Below, piece by piece: positions 7,711-15,695 of a stretch of DNA of 64,000 nt. Source of the stretch: Kitasatospora sp. A2-31 (GTDB taxonomy: Bacteria; Actinomycetota; Actinomycetes; Streptomycetales; Streptomycetaceae). Location of the stretch: positions 592,104 through 656,103 of the forward strand of contig NZ_JAKNTA010000004.1 of the NCBI RefSeq assembly GCF_022288725.1, read 5' to 3'. Position numbers and translations under genes: made by a program. Position 1 is the stretch's first letter, and the number at the start of each line of letters is the position of its first letter. The notes below the pieces were generated by a model, which ran no database searches, had not been told where the DNA came from, and saw nothing but the letters and a program-made list of their open reading frames with translations.

Positions 7711-9196
7711 CGGGGAGTCCCTTCCGGCCGTCGGTGCGGTCGATCTGCCACTTCAGGATCTCGGTGCTCGCCGAGGTCGGCTGCGGGAGCCGGTAGTTGG
7801 CGTCCGAGTAGAAGCTCTTGGAGATGTTGTCGATGTAGTACCAGCCCTTCGGGTAGGTCACCTGGATCGCCTCGTCGTCGACCTCCAGGAGCCCCTTGGC
7901 GACCAGGTCGTCGACCTTGTCCTTGAAGTACTCGTACGGGTCGACGCCGTGCCGCTCGCGGTAGACCGAGCGCTTGACCCGCAGCAGCTTCAGGCCGAGG
8001 ACGAGGCTGCGGCAGCGCTGCTCGTGCTCGTCGGTGTAGGCGCCCATGACGACCGGGAGCCGGCCCTCGTTGCACCGGCTGATGTACCCCTCGATGTCCG
8101 GCTCGTTGAGGTACATGTGGTTGTTCAGGTACCCGTAGGCACCGGAGCCGATGGCCACCATGTCCCCGCACCGGCCCCAGATCTGGGACAGGTGGTCGGT
8201 CAGGTAGAAGGTGTCCGTCTCCAGGCCGCGGTACGGCTTGCTGCCGTCCTTCAGCACCGGGTAGGTCTTGACGCCGGCCGCCTCCCACTCGGGCCGCATC
8301 GGCTCGATGAAGTCGTTGTAGGTCAGCGCCAGGTAGCCCGCGTCCATCAGCGTGGTGTGCAGGTACTGGTACATCTCGTCGGCCTCGCGGGTGCTCGGGC
8401 ACGGCGGGGTGGCGCCGCTCTGCAGCGCGAAGAACACCTCCGAGCCCGGCATGACCGCGTAGTTGTAGACCGAGAACGAGGTCACCGGCAGGTCCATCAG
8501 GGTGCGGATGTCCTGCGCCCAGAGGTCGGCGGTCTGGCCGGGGATGCCGATCATGTAGTCGATGCAGAGGTTCTCCAGGCCGCTGCGGTCGATCAGCTCG
8601 ATCGTCTTGGTGGCCGACTCGCCGGTGTGCGCGCGGGCCCGGCCGAGGTAGCGCAGCAGCGGGTCGTGGAAGGTCTGCACGCCCAGGCTCATCCGGTTGA
8701 CGCCGTGCTTGAGCAGCACGTCCAGCTTCTGCTGGTCGACGTCGACCGGGGTGGACTCGATGGTGATCGAGCAGTCCGGGCTGAAGTTGAGCCGCTGCTT
8801 CATGAAGCCGAGCAGGTCGTCCAGCTCCTCGGCGCGCAGCGTGGTCGGCGTGCCGCCGCCGAAGTAGCCGGAGGTGAACACGGTGTCCCGGACGTGCGGC
8901 AGCTGCGAGTACAGGTCGATCTCGTTCTTCAGCGCCTGGATGTAGCGCTGCACCAGGGTGTTGCGGGTGGAGAACTTGTTGTACGGGCAGCTGGTGCACA
9001 CCTGGTTGCAGAACGGGATGTGCACGTAGAACGACGTGGTCTTGGGGAACTTCTCCCGCGTGGCGTAGATCTGCTCCGCCGTCAGGGGCTTGACGTCGCA
9101 GGGGTACCAGCGGACGAACTCGATGTCCCGCTCCGGGTAGTCCCGCCAGAAGCTCGGGGTGTCGAGGAAGTTCCGGGTGATCGCTTCTTGGGTCAT
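7697..9196 (-). CDS. HemN-like radical SAM enzyme
   Basis: A 499-residue protein of the coproporphyrinogen III oxidase (HemN)-like radical SAM family. The 4Fe-4S motif is CNQVCTSC (CxxxCxxC, within FYVHIPFCNQVCTSCPYNK), followed by the SAM-binding GYFGGGTPTTL and the later SLGVQTFHD strand, all typical of HemN-like enzymes, and a C-terminal HemN-type domain. Secondary-metabolism members methylate sp2 carbons or form cyclopropanes using a second SAM. Here it is flanked by two methyltransferase genes and sits in a cluster with GyrI-like proteins, so a C-methylation or cyclopropanation reaction is more likely than heme synthesis. GGAGAGG lies just upstream of the ATG. Confidence 0.88.
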   Translation of the reverse strand: MTQEAITRNFLDTPSFWRDYPERDIEFVRWYPCDVKPLTAEQIYATREKFPKTTSFYVHIPFCNQVCTSCPYNKFSTRNTLVQRYIQALKNEIDLYSQLPHVRDTVFTSGYFGGGTPTTLRAEELDDLLGFMKQRLNFSPDCSITIESTPVDVDQQKLDVLLKHGVNRMSLGVQTFHDPLLRYLGRARAHTGESATKTIELIDRSGLENLCIDYMIGIPGQTADLWAQDIRTLMDLPVTSFSVYNYAVMPGSEVFFALQSGATPPCPSTREADEMYQYLHTTLMDAGYLALTYNDFIEPMRPEWEAAGVKTYPVLKDGSKPYRGLETDTFYLTDHLSQIWGRCGDMVAIGSGAYGYLNNHMYLNEPDIEGYISRCNEGRLPVVMGAYTDEHEQRCRSLVLGLKLLRVKRSVYRERHGVDPYEYFKDKVDDLVAKGLLEVDDEAIQVTYPKGWYYIDNISKSFYSDANYRLPQPTSASTEILKWQIDRTDGRKGLPVVQL

Positions 9197-9211
9197 CTGC
9201 CTCTCCGGTCG

Positions 9212-9895
9212 TCAGGGTGCGCGGTGGTGCTCGACGGTGAGTGCCATCGGGCCGTCCGGGTCGACCACCCAGTCGGCCATCTCCGCGGCGTCGAGCCGTG
9301 CGCGCAGTTCGGCGCAGGTCCAGGCGCCGCGGAGGGAGTCCAGGTAGGTGCGCAAGCGGTACTGGCCGTCGGGCGAGTCGTCGGCGGCCATCTCGCGCAG
9401 GGTGTACTCGAGGATGAACGGGTCGGGGTCCCGGCGCAGGTCGTTGACCAGCAGCCGGCCGCCGGGGGCCAGGGCCCCGGCGAAGTCCCGGAGCAGATCG
9501 GCGGGTTCGGTGCACTCGCCGAGCGCGTGGACGCTGTAGGCCAGCGCGAACCCGCCGGCCAGGCCGTCCGGGAGCGGGTCGCCGGGCCGCCAGTGGCCGA
9601 CCGGCACCGCCTCGCCGAGCCGCTCGCGCAGCGGGGCGACGGCGTTCGGGTCGGTGCACAGCACCCGCAGGTCCACCGGGCGGCGGGCCAGCAGGAGGGA
9701 GGCGAACCCGCCGTAGCCGGGTCCGACCTCCAGCACCGGGCCGCCGTCCGCGCAGGCGGCCTCCAGCAGGTCGAGGAACTCCTCCTTGTACTGGTTGCGG
9801 GCGGCCACGTACCGGTCGTACGCGAGCCGGTCCGCCTCGTCGGCGAGCCGATGGCGGGTCGGCGTCCGTACGTCCGGCAGCAGGCCGGTGGACAT
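9212..9895 (-). CDS. SAM-dependent methyltransferase, paralogue of the 6949-7710 gene
   Basis: A 227-residue class I methyltransferase. Motif I is VLEVGPGYGGFASLLLA and the downstream part LLVNDLRRDPDPFILEYTLREM parallels the LLYDLARDADEGMVSFVLQY region of the methyltransferase on the other side of the radical SAM gene, suggesting duplication. The ATG at 9895 is preferred over the upstream GTG at 9904 because GGGAGG is 9-10 bases before the ATG but only one base before the GTG. It is separated from the BtrH-like gene by five bases. Substrate unknown. Confidence 0.82.
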   Translation of the reverse strand: MSTGLLPDVRTPTRHRLADEADRLAYDRYVAARNQYKEEFLDLLEAACADGGPVLEVGPGYGGFASLLLARRPVDLRVLCTDPNAVAPLRERLGEAVPVGHWRPGDPLPDGLAGGFALAYSVHALGECTEPADLLRDFAGALAPGGRLLVNDLRRDPDPFILEYTLREMAADDSPDGQYRLRTYLDSLRGAWTCAELRARLDAAEMADWVVDPDGPMALTVEHHRAP

Positions 9896-9900
9896 GCTGC

Positions 9901-11040
9901 TCACACCTCCCTCAGCAGGGCGTACAGCTCCCGCTCGGTCTCGGCGACGGCCCGCAGGGCCTCCCGCAGCTCCCCGGCGAGTCGTTCGCGGACCGGGCCG
10001 AGCCCGTCCGCCGCGGCGGCCCGCAGCCGGGGCAGCCGCTCGCCGAGCAGGGCGGCACGGGCGAGGGCGGCGGGGCCGCCGTCCAGCAGCTCCGCCTCCC
10101 GTGCCCGGTAGGCCGCGCCGAGCTCGGCGAAGTCATCGGTCCAGTCGGGCAGCAGCAGCGCGATCACCCGCGCCCACTGCCCGGCGCTGTCGGCGCAGAG
10201 CAGCGCCGCGTCGGCCAGCCGGTGGTCGCCGGTGAGCTGCGCCGCCTCGGCGAGGAACTCCCGGAAGAGGTTGCGGAAGGCGTTCCCGCCGGTGCCGGCC
10301 AGCTCGAAGTCCACGAAGGCGCCGGCCAGTTCCTCGACCACGGAGAGCGCGGGGGCGTCGCTGCGCAGCAGGTGCTGCAGCCCCGCCCCGTAGGAGTCGA
10401 GGCCGCGCAGGCCGAAGGTGGGCACCGGCGGGTGCAGCATCGCCCGGCAGGAGTACCGGATGCCCTGGCGGACGTCCTCCTCGGTGGGCAGGCGGGCCGT
10501 CTTCCAGTCGGCCCGCAGCAGCGCGTGCCGGGGTGGGAACGGCTGGTGGGCCGAGGCCCGGGCGGCGGCCAGCTCGGCCGTGGTCAGGGTCTGCGGCCGG
10601 GCGGGCCGGTCGGAGACGGTGACGGTGCCGGCCTGCGGGTCGTGCCCGAGCACCACGATCGCGTGGGCGCCGAAGTGCCGGGTGGCCTGGAAGTACGGCA
10701 GGTGGAAGAGGTCCACGTAGACCACGGCCGGGCGGCCCTGGTCGAGCTCCTCGCGCAGCTCGGCCCAGGCCCGGTCCGGGTCGTCGTCGACCGCGACCTC
10801 CACGTCCAGGCCCACGCCGGCGGCCATCCGCCGGGTGAACTCCGGGAACGGGCCGTTGCGCCCGCCGGTGAAGCCGCGTCCGCCGGGCGGCGGCGGCAGG
10901 TGCATGAAGCTGATGCCGCCGGCCAGGCCGAACAGCATCGCCTCGCTGACCTGCAGGCCGTGCGCGGCCAGTTGCTTGCGCAGCGAGGCGGTCTCGCAGT
11001 GCGCGCCGCCGTACAGCGGCTCCGGGTCGGTGGTGCTCAT
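9901..11040 (-). CDS. BtrH-like protein (butirosin H N-terminal fold plus DUF4872-like region)
   Basis: A 379-residue protein whose N-terminus reads GGAHCETASLRKQLAAHGL and SEAMLFGLAGGISFMH, the pattern of the BtrH_N family, with Cys-15 in the position of the family's nucleophile. A papain-like VVYVDLFHLPYF and HFGAHAIVVLGHD follow, giving a likely catalytic His. BtrH of butirosin biosynthesis transfers an acyl group from a carrier protein to an amine. The C-terminal half is helical, like DUF4872. ATGA overlap with the upstream dehydrogenase gene. It may form an amide bond in this pathway, possibly using an acyl group activated by the nearby PaaK-like ligase. No acyl carrier protein gene was seen in the cluster. 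Confidence 0.8.
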   Translation of the reverse strand: MSTTDPEPLYGGAHCETASLRKQLAAHGLQVSEAMLFGLAGGISFMHLPPPPGGRGFTGGRNGPFPEFTRRMAAGVGLDVEVAVDDDPDRAWAELREELDQGRPAVVYVDLFHLPYFQATRHFGAHAIVVLGHDPQAGTVTVSDRPARPQTLTTAELAAARASAHQPFPPRHALLRADWKTARLPTEEDVRQGIRYSCRAMLHPPVPTFGLRGLDSYGAGLQHLLRSDAPALSVVEELAGAFVDFELAGTGGNAFRNLFREFLAEAAQLTGDHRLADAALLCADSAGQWARVIALLLPDWTDDFAELGAAYRAREAELLDGGPAALARAALLGERLPRLRAAAADGLGPVRERLAGELREALRAVAETERELYALLREV

Positions 11041-11858
11041 GCGACTCCTCCCGGGGAGACGGGCCGCTCGGCCCAGGCGGCCCAGGCGAGCGCCTCCGGG
11101 GGGACGGCGCCGGCCGGTGCCGCTTCGGCGGCCTTCGCCTCGGCGGCGATCTCGTCCAGGACCGAGCGGGTGTAGGGGTTGGCGTCCGAGGGCGGGTAGT
11201 CCAGCGCCGTCCCGACCAGGACGTTGCGGATCGCGGCCCGCACGATGTCGGTGGGCAGCCCGCGCCCGGCCAGTTCGGCGGCCAGCTCGGCGCAGGCCTT
11301 GAGGGCGACCTTGGTGGCGGCCCGGTTGGCGGGGCCGACGACCTTCTCCGGCCCCAGCACCACCTCACCGAGGTCGGCCGCCAGGGTGCGCAGGAGCCCG
11401 ATCCGGCGCGGCGCGGAGGTCACCAGGACGGTCTTGAGGCCGAGCGCCACGGCGGTGAACTGGCAGACCGGCTTGAGCCCGACCACCTCCACGTTCAGCT
11501 CCGGCAGTTGGTCGGTCGGCACGCTGGTCGCCAGGTTCACGAACAGCGGCCGTCGGCCGATCTCCTCGGTCAGCGCGGCGAGCCGGCGCAGCGCCGCCTC
11601 GGTCTCCTGCGGCGGCACGCAGATCAGCACGGTGTCGGCGGCCGACAGGATCTCGCGCTGGTCCATGTCGGGCAGCGACAGGGCGGCGGCGACCCGCCGG
11701 GCGACCGCCGGGTCGCTGTCGTTGAGCAGCACCGGGAAGCGCTCGGCGAGCCGGTCGGCCAGCACCGCGCCGAGCCGGCCGAGGCCGACGACGGCGATCG
11801 TGCCGGGGTCGTTGTGCCGGGGCTCCGCCGGATTGCCGGGGCGCAGACCGAGTGTCAC
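11037..11858 (-). CDS. NAD(P)-binding dehydrogenase (6-phosphogluconate dehydrogenase/P5C reductase-like)
   Basis: A 273-residue protein with an N-terminal Rossmann domain: IAVVGLGRLGAVLADRLAERF gives the GxGxxG dinucleotide motif, then ADTVLICVPPQETEAALRRL and the helical C-terminal dimerisation region (VGPANRAATKVALKACAELA). This layout fits pyrroline-5-carboxylate reductase, prephenate dehydrogenase and beta-hydroxyacid dehydrogenase relatives. The GTG start overlaps the stop of the ligase gene (GTGA). It likely oxidises or reduces an amino- or hydroxy-acid intermediate; the exact family is unclear. Confidence 0.7.
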   Translation of the reverse strand: MTLGLRPGNPAEPRHNDPGTIAVVGLGRLGAVLADRLAERFPVLLNDSDPAVARRVAAALSLPDMDQREILSAADTVLICVPPQETEAALRRLAALTEEIGRRPLFVNLATSVPTDQLPELNVEVVGLKPVCQFTAVALGLKTVLVTSAPRRIGLLRTLAADLGEVVLGPEKVVGPANRAATKVALKACAELAAELAGRGLPTDIVRAAIRNVLVGTALDYPPSDANPYTRSVLDEIAAEAKAAEAAPAGAVPPEALAWAAWAERPVSPGGVA

Positions 11859-13189
11859 GAAACCGCCTCCAGGTCCTCGATGGTCAGACTGCCGGGCTTG
11901 AGCATCCGGTCCATCGCCCGCCGGACCTGCGCCCGGTCGATCGGGGCGACGTGAGCAGGCACCCCGAACTCGGCGGTGACCCGCTCGGCGACGGCCGCAC
12001 AGAGCGCCTCCGGGTCGCCGCCGTCGGCCTCGACGCGGATCTCCACCCGATCCCCGGCCGGGCCGGCCGCCCAGTACAGACCCGCGCCCGCGGTCGAGAG
12101 CACGGTCTGCTCCAGCGCCAGCTTGTTGATCCGCCGCCCGCCGACGATCAGCTGCTCGCTGACCCGCCCGTGGTGGGCGAGCACCCGGCGCGGACTGCCG
12201 CAGGCGCACGGCTCGGCGGAGACGGTGACGAAGTCCCCGCTGCGGTAGCGCAGCAGCGGCATGGCCCGGCCGGCCAGCGAGGTGATGACCAGCTCCCCGG
12301 CGGTGCCGTCCGGCACCGGCTCGGTGGTCTCGGGATCGATCACCTCGAACAGGTGCCGGTCCTCCGTCAGGTGCAGGCTGCCCCGCTCGCAGACCAGCCC
12401 GAGCGAGTTGGTCTCGGTGGACCCGTAGGCGTTGGACAGCTGCACGCCCCAGAGCGCGGCGATCTTCTCCAGCTTGGCCGGCGAGCAGGTCTCGCCCACG
12501 TACAGGAAGGTCCTGAGCCCGATCTCCGCCGGGTCGCGGCCGGTGTCCCGGAGCATGTCGTACAGCCGCAGCGCCCGGCTCGGCGTGCAGATCAGCGCGG
12601 TCGGGCGGACGGTCCACATCATCTCGACCATCCGCTCGAACGGGCAGACCAGGCTGAGCGTGCCCACCGGGACGACCGCGGCGCCGACCTGCTCCAGCGC
12701 CCGGTCCAGGTCGTACGAGGCGAAGGCCAGCTCGTACGGGATGGCGATGAAGGCGAGGTCTCCGGGTCCGAGCACGTGGCCGACGGACTGCTCGACCGCC
12801 ACGTTGCCGCGGATCCAGTCCTCGTAGGTGATCATCGAGGAGGTCGGGCTGCCGGTGGTCCCGGTGGACTCGCCGTAGCGGATCAGCTCCTCGCGGCCCA
12901 CCGCGAGGAGGCCGAACGGGTAGGCGCCGCGCAGCTCCGCCTTGGTGGTGAACGGCAGCGCCCGCAGCCCGGCGGCGTCCGTCGGCCGCACCGAGCCGAA
13001 CTCCGCGGCCCACTTCTCCCGATAGAACGGCGAGTTGGCGAAGGCGTGGTCCAACTGGCGCCGCAGCATCGCGAACTGGTGGTCCGGCACCTGGTCGGGG
13101 CTGAGCTTCTCGAACGCCGCCAGGTCGGCCAGCGCGGCCTCGCGGATCTCCGGATAGCGCAGGTGCGGCGGGCGGTCGGCGGTGGTCAC
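11855..13189 (-). CDS. PaaK-like adenylate-forming ligase
   Basis: A 444-residue enzyme of the phenylacetate-CoA ligase (PaaK) family. It has HAFANSPFYREKWAAEFG near the N-terminus, the nucleotide loop GESTGTTGSPTSSMITYEDW, AYGSTETNSLG as the adenine-binding motif, and a C-terminal domain with RSGDFVTVS, CACGSPRRVLAHHGR and a late basic motif ending RAMDRMLKPG. PaaK-type ligases activate aryl or amino acids as adenylates and pass them to CoA or to an acceptor. GTG start, 4-base overlap with the upstream alcohol dehydrogenase gene. It probably activates a carboxylic acid for amide formation; the BtrH-like protein is the likely partner. Confidence 0.85.
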   Translation of the reverse strand: MTTADRPPHLRYPEIREAALADLAAFEKLSPDQVPDHQFAMLRRQLDHAFANSPFYREKWAAEFGSVRPTDAAGLRALPFTTKAELRGAYPFGLLAVGREELIRYGESTGTTGSPTSSMITYEDWIRGNVAVEQSVGHVLGPGDLAFIAIPYELAFASYDLDRALEQVGAAVVPVGTLSLVCPFERMVEMMWTVRPTALICTPSRALRLYDMLRDTGRDPAEIGLRTFLYVGETCSPAKLEKIAALWGVQLSNAYGSTETNSLGLVCERGSLHLTEDRHLFEVIDPETTEPVPDGTAGELVITSLAGRAMPLLRYRSGDFVTVSAEPCACGSPRRVLAHHGRVSEQLIVGGRRINKLALEQTVLSTAGAGLYWAAGPAGDRVEIRVEADGGDPEALCAAVAERVTAEFGVPAHVAPIDRAQVRRAMDRMLKPGSLTIEDLEAVS

Positions 13190-14238
13190 CGGGCATCCTC
13201 TCCAAACATCAGCTGGGTCTTGATCCTGGTGCGGGGGTCGAGCCCGAAGGCCTCCTCCGCCCGTTCGGCCGGCAGCCGGTGGGTGACCAGCAGCCCGGCC
13301 TCCTCCCGGTGCCCGGCCAGGAACTCCTGCGCCCGGGCGAAGCCGCCGGTGCCGCCGATCGAGCCGACCAGGGTCAGGGCGTTGGCCACCAGCAGGTCGG
13401 TGCGCAGTGCCGCGCTGCGCCGCAGCCCGAAGCAGAGCACCCGGCCGCGCGGCACGGCGCAGGCCAGCGCGGTGGCGAGGCCGTCGGCGCCGCTCGAGCA
13501 GTCCACCGTGAGGTCGTAGCGGGCGGCGGCGGTGAGGGCGGCGTAGCCGCCGGCCGACCGGGCGGTCGGGTCCGGCTCGGGGGCCTCGGTGCGCACCCGG
13601 GCGCTCGGCAGCAGGTCGGCGACGGCCGCGGCCTTCACCGGGTCGGCCTCCAGCAGCTCGACGTCGCCGGTCCCGTAGGCGCCGGTGAGCAGCAGGTAGG
13701 AGGCGAGGCCGAGGGCGCCGGCCCCGATCACCAGGACCCGCTCGTCGGGGCGCGGGGCGACCCGGTGCAGGCCCTGGGCGGCGACCGCGAAGAACTCGGA
13801 GAGCGCCAGCAGTCCGGGGCCCAGGCCGTGCCGGTCGGGGTAGAGGTAGCGGCGGTCGACCGTCTGCAGCCGGGTGGAGAAGCCGTCCACGGTGAGGCCG
13901 AACTTCTCGATCCGGGCGCAGACGTTGCGGTCGGTGCCGCAGCGCGGGCAGTCGCCGCACCAGCGCGAGCAGTCGCCGGTGACCCACTGGCCCAGCAGGT
14001 CCCGGCCGCCCGGGCCGGTGTCGACCACCCGGCCGGCCCACTCGTGGCCGAAGCGCAGCGGATAGCTGCTCGGCCCGCCGTAGGTGCCGTCGTACAACGC
14101 CTGGTCGCTGCCGCACAGGGTGACCCGGTCGACCTCGACCAGCACCTCGTCGGGGCCGAGCGGCGCGGTCGGCGGCTTGGCCTCCTCGACCGAGATCCGC
14201 CCGGGGGCGGTGAGCCGCAGGTCCGGCCCGGCGCTCAT
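13186..14238 (-). CDS. Zinc-dependent alcohol dehydrogenase (MDR family)
   Basis: A 350-residue medium-chain dehydrogenase. Catalytic zinc ligands are visible in LCGSDQALYDG and RFGHEWAGRV, and the structural zinc site is CSRWCGDCPRCGTDRNVC. The NAD(P) site follows in VLVIGAGALGLASYLLL. Members of this family include the 2-deoxy-scyllo-inosamine dehydrogenase of aminoglycoside pathways, which is suggestive because a DOI-synthase-like cyclase is encoded in the same run. The gene starts at an ATG that overlaps the radical SAM stop (ATGA). Oxidation of a cyclitol or sugar alcohol is a reasonable inference, not proven. Confidence 0.85.
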   Translation of the reverse strand: MSAGPDLRLTAPGRISVEEAKPPTAPLGPDEVLVEVDRVTLCGSDQALYDGTYGGPSSYPLRFGHEWAGRVVDTGPGGRDLLGQWVTGDCSRWCGDCPRCGTDRNVCARIEKFGLTVDGFSTRLQTVDRRYLYPDRHGLGPGLLALSEFFAVAAQGLHRVAPRPDERVLVIGAGALGLASYLLLTGAYGTGDVELLEADPVKAAAVADLLPSARVRTEAPEPDPTARSAGGYAALTAAARYDLTVDCSSGADGLATALACAVPRGRVLCFGLRRSAALRTDLLVANALTLVGSIGGTGGFARAQEFLAGHREEAGLLVTHRLPAERAEEAFGLDPRTRIKTQLMFGEDAR

Positions 14239-15695
14239 CGCGCACCCCCGGCGGGCGGCGTCGGACGCGGCGGCAGGTGCTCGTTGAGCTCGGCCTCGAT
14301 CCGCTCGCTCTCGGCCCGCGCCATGGTGATGCGGTCGCGCAGGCTGATCGAGTTGAGGCCCCACCACAGGTACCAGTTGTCGTTGGCGAGGACGCGGGCC
14401 TGGATCTCGTCCAGGAGCGCGTCGTCCTCGATGACCGCGCGGGACGCGTAGTACTTGGGCACGATGAATCGCTCCGTTCCGGTGATCATTCCCTCGGCGA
14501 CGGCGGTGGCGTGCAGGGCGGTCCCGCGGCACACCCGCAGTCCGAGGGTCCAGAAGGCGTGCACGTCGGGCGTGGCCGGCGGCACGAGCTGCTCCATCAC
14601 GTCGAAGGTCTCGCGGACCGAGTCCCGGTCGTCGCCGGGGCTGCCGATGAACAGGCAGTGCTCGACCCGGATGCCCGCCTCCACGAAGCGGCGGTGGGAG
14701 TCGACGATCTGCCGTTGCCGGAAGTTCTTCTTCAGACCGCGCAGGATCCGGTCACAGGCCGAGTCGGTGCCGAACTCCACGTAGTAGCAGCCGGTCCGGG
14801 CCATCAGGTCGACCAGCTCGGCGGTCACGTTGCCCGGGTTGACCATGCAGGACCACGGCATCTCGATGCCGCGCCGGACGAACTCGCGCAGCACCTCCAG
14901 CGAGTAGTTCAGCGGCAGGTTGAACACCCCGTCGACGATCTCCAGGACCTCCAGGCCCTCGTCGCGCAGCCGCTCCACCTCGTCGGCCACGCGGGAGACC
15001 TCGTCGAACTTCACCCCCGTGCCGTCGACCAGGAAGTTGCTGCAGAAGACGCACTCCAGCACGCAGCCCTTCTTGGTCTGGATGGTCGCCGGCACCTTCA
15101 GGCTGCGGTCGTGCGTCTCGTACGAGTAGCTGAAGTAGCGCTGGTCGTAGAGCGCCGGGTCGGGGCGGGCGGCCTTGCGGTAGTCGATCCGGAAGACCGG
15201 GTCGCGGCGGTGGTAGCCGCCGTCCGGCAGCGGGCGGATCACCCCGGGCACGTCCAGCGGCTCCTCGCCGCGGGCCAGGTGCTCCAGCAGGGGCTGGACC
15301 GACTCCTCGGCGAAGCCGGTGATCCCGTAGTCGGCCTGGACGAAGTCCATCAGGTCCTCCGGCACGGTGGAGAACCCGGGACCGCCCAGGAGCACGGTGA
15401 CGCCCGGCAGTTCGTCGCGCGACCAGTCGGCGACCTCGCGGGCGAGCGGGGTGTAGACGACCGGCTCCAGCATGCTCTGCGAGTCGACGTTGCGGATCGA
15501 GATCCCCACCACGTCCGGTTTGAAGGACTGCACCGCGGCCCGCACCACCGGCTCGTCCTCCTCCTCCCACATCAGGTCCAGCGTCTCGACCTGGTGCCCG
15601 GCCTCCCGGGCCTGGGTGGCGATGGTGACCATGCCGATCGGCAGCACCGGCCGGAAGGACTTCAGCTTGTTGATCGACACGAAGAGCACCTTCAC
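14235..15695 (-). CDS. B12-binding-domain radical SAM enzyme
   Basis: A 486-residue class B-type radical SAM protein. The first 140 residues form a cobalamin-binding-like Rossmann domain (start MKVLFVSINKLKSFRPVLPI, then PDVVGISIRNVDS and VTVLLGGPGFSTVPE), and the radical SAM core has CVLECVFCSN, a CxxxCxxC motif. Further core strands are LEVLEIVDGVFNLP and CYYVEFGTDSACDRIL. Such enzymes methylate unactivated carbons or rearrange carbon skeletons and rings (for example in fosfomycin, pactamycin and oxetanocin pathways). Start and stop overlap the neighbours by four bases. It is the second radical SAM enzyme of the cluster. Substrate unknown. Confidence 0.88.
   Translation of the reverse strand: MKVLFVSINKLKSFRPVLPIGMVTIATQAREAGHQVETLDLMWEEEDEPVVRAAVQSFKPDVVGISIRNVDSQSMLEPVVYTPLAREVADWSRDELPGVTVLLGGPGFSTVPEDLMDFVQADYGITGFAEESVQPLLEHLARGEEPLDVPGVIRPLPDGGYHRRDPVFRIDYRKAARPDPALYDQRYFSYSYETHDRSLKVPATIQTKKGCVLECVFCSNFLVDGTGVKFDEVSRVADEVERLRDEGLEVLEIVDGVFNLPLNYSLEVLREFVRRGIEMPWSCMVNPGNVTAELVDLMARTGCYYVEFGTDSACDRILRGLKKNFRQRQIVDSHRRFVEAGIRVEHCLFIGSPGDDRDSVRETFDVMEQLVPPATPDVHAFWTLGLRVCRGTALHATAVAEGMITGTERFIVPKYYASRAVIEDDALLDEIQARVLANDNWYLWWGLNSISLRDRITMARAESERIEAELNEHLPPRPTPPAGGAR

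Noticed and set aside
7697..9196. Heme biosynthesis coproporphyrinogen III dehydrogenase (hemN)
   Set aside because: The gene is embedded in a methyltransferase-rich secondary metabolite run with overlapping neighbours and no other heme gene.
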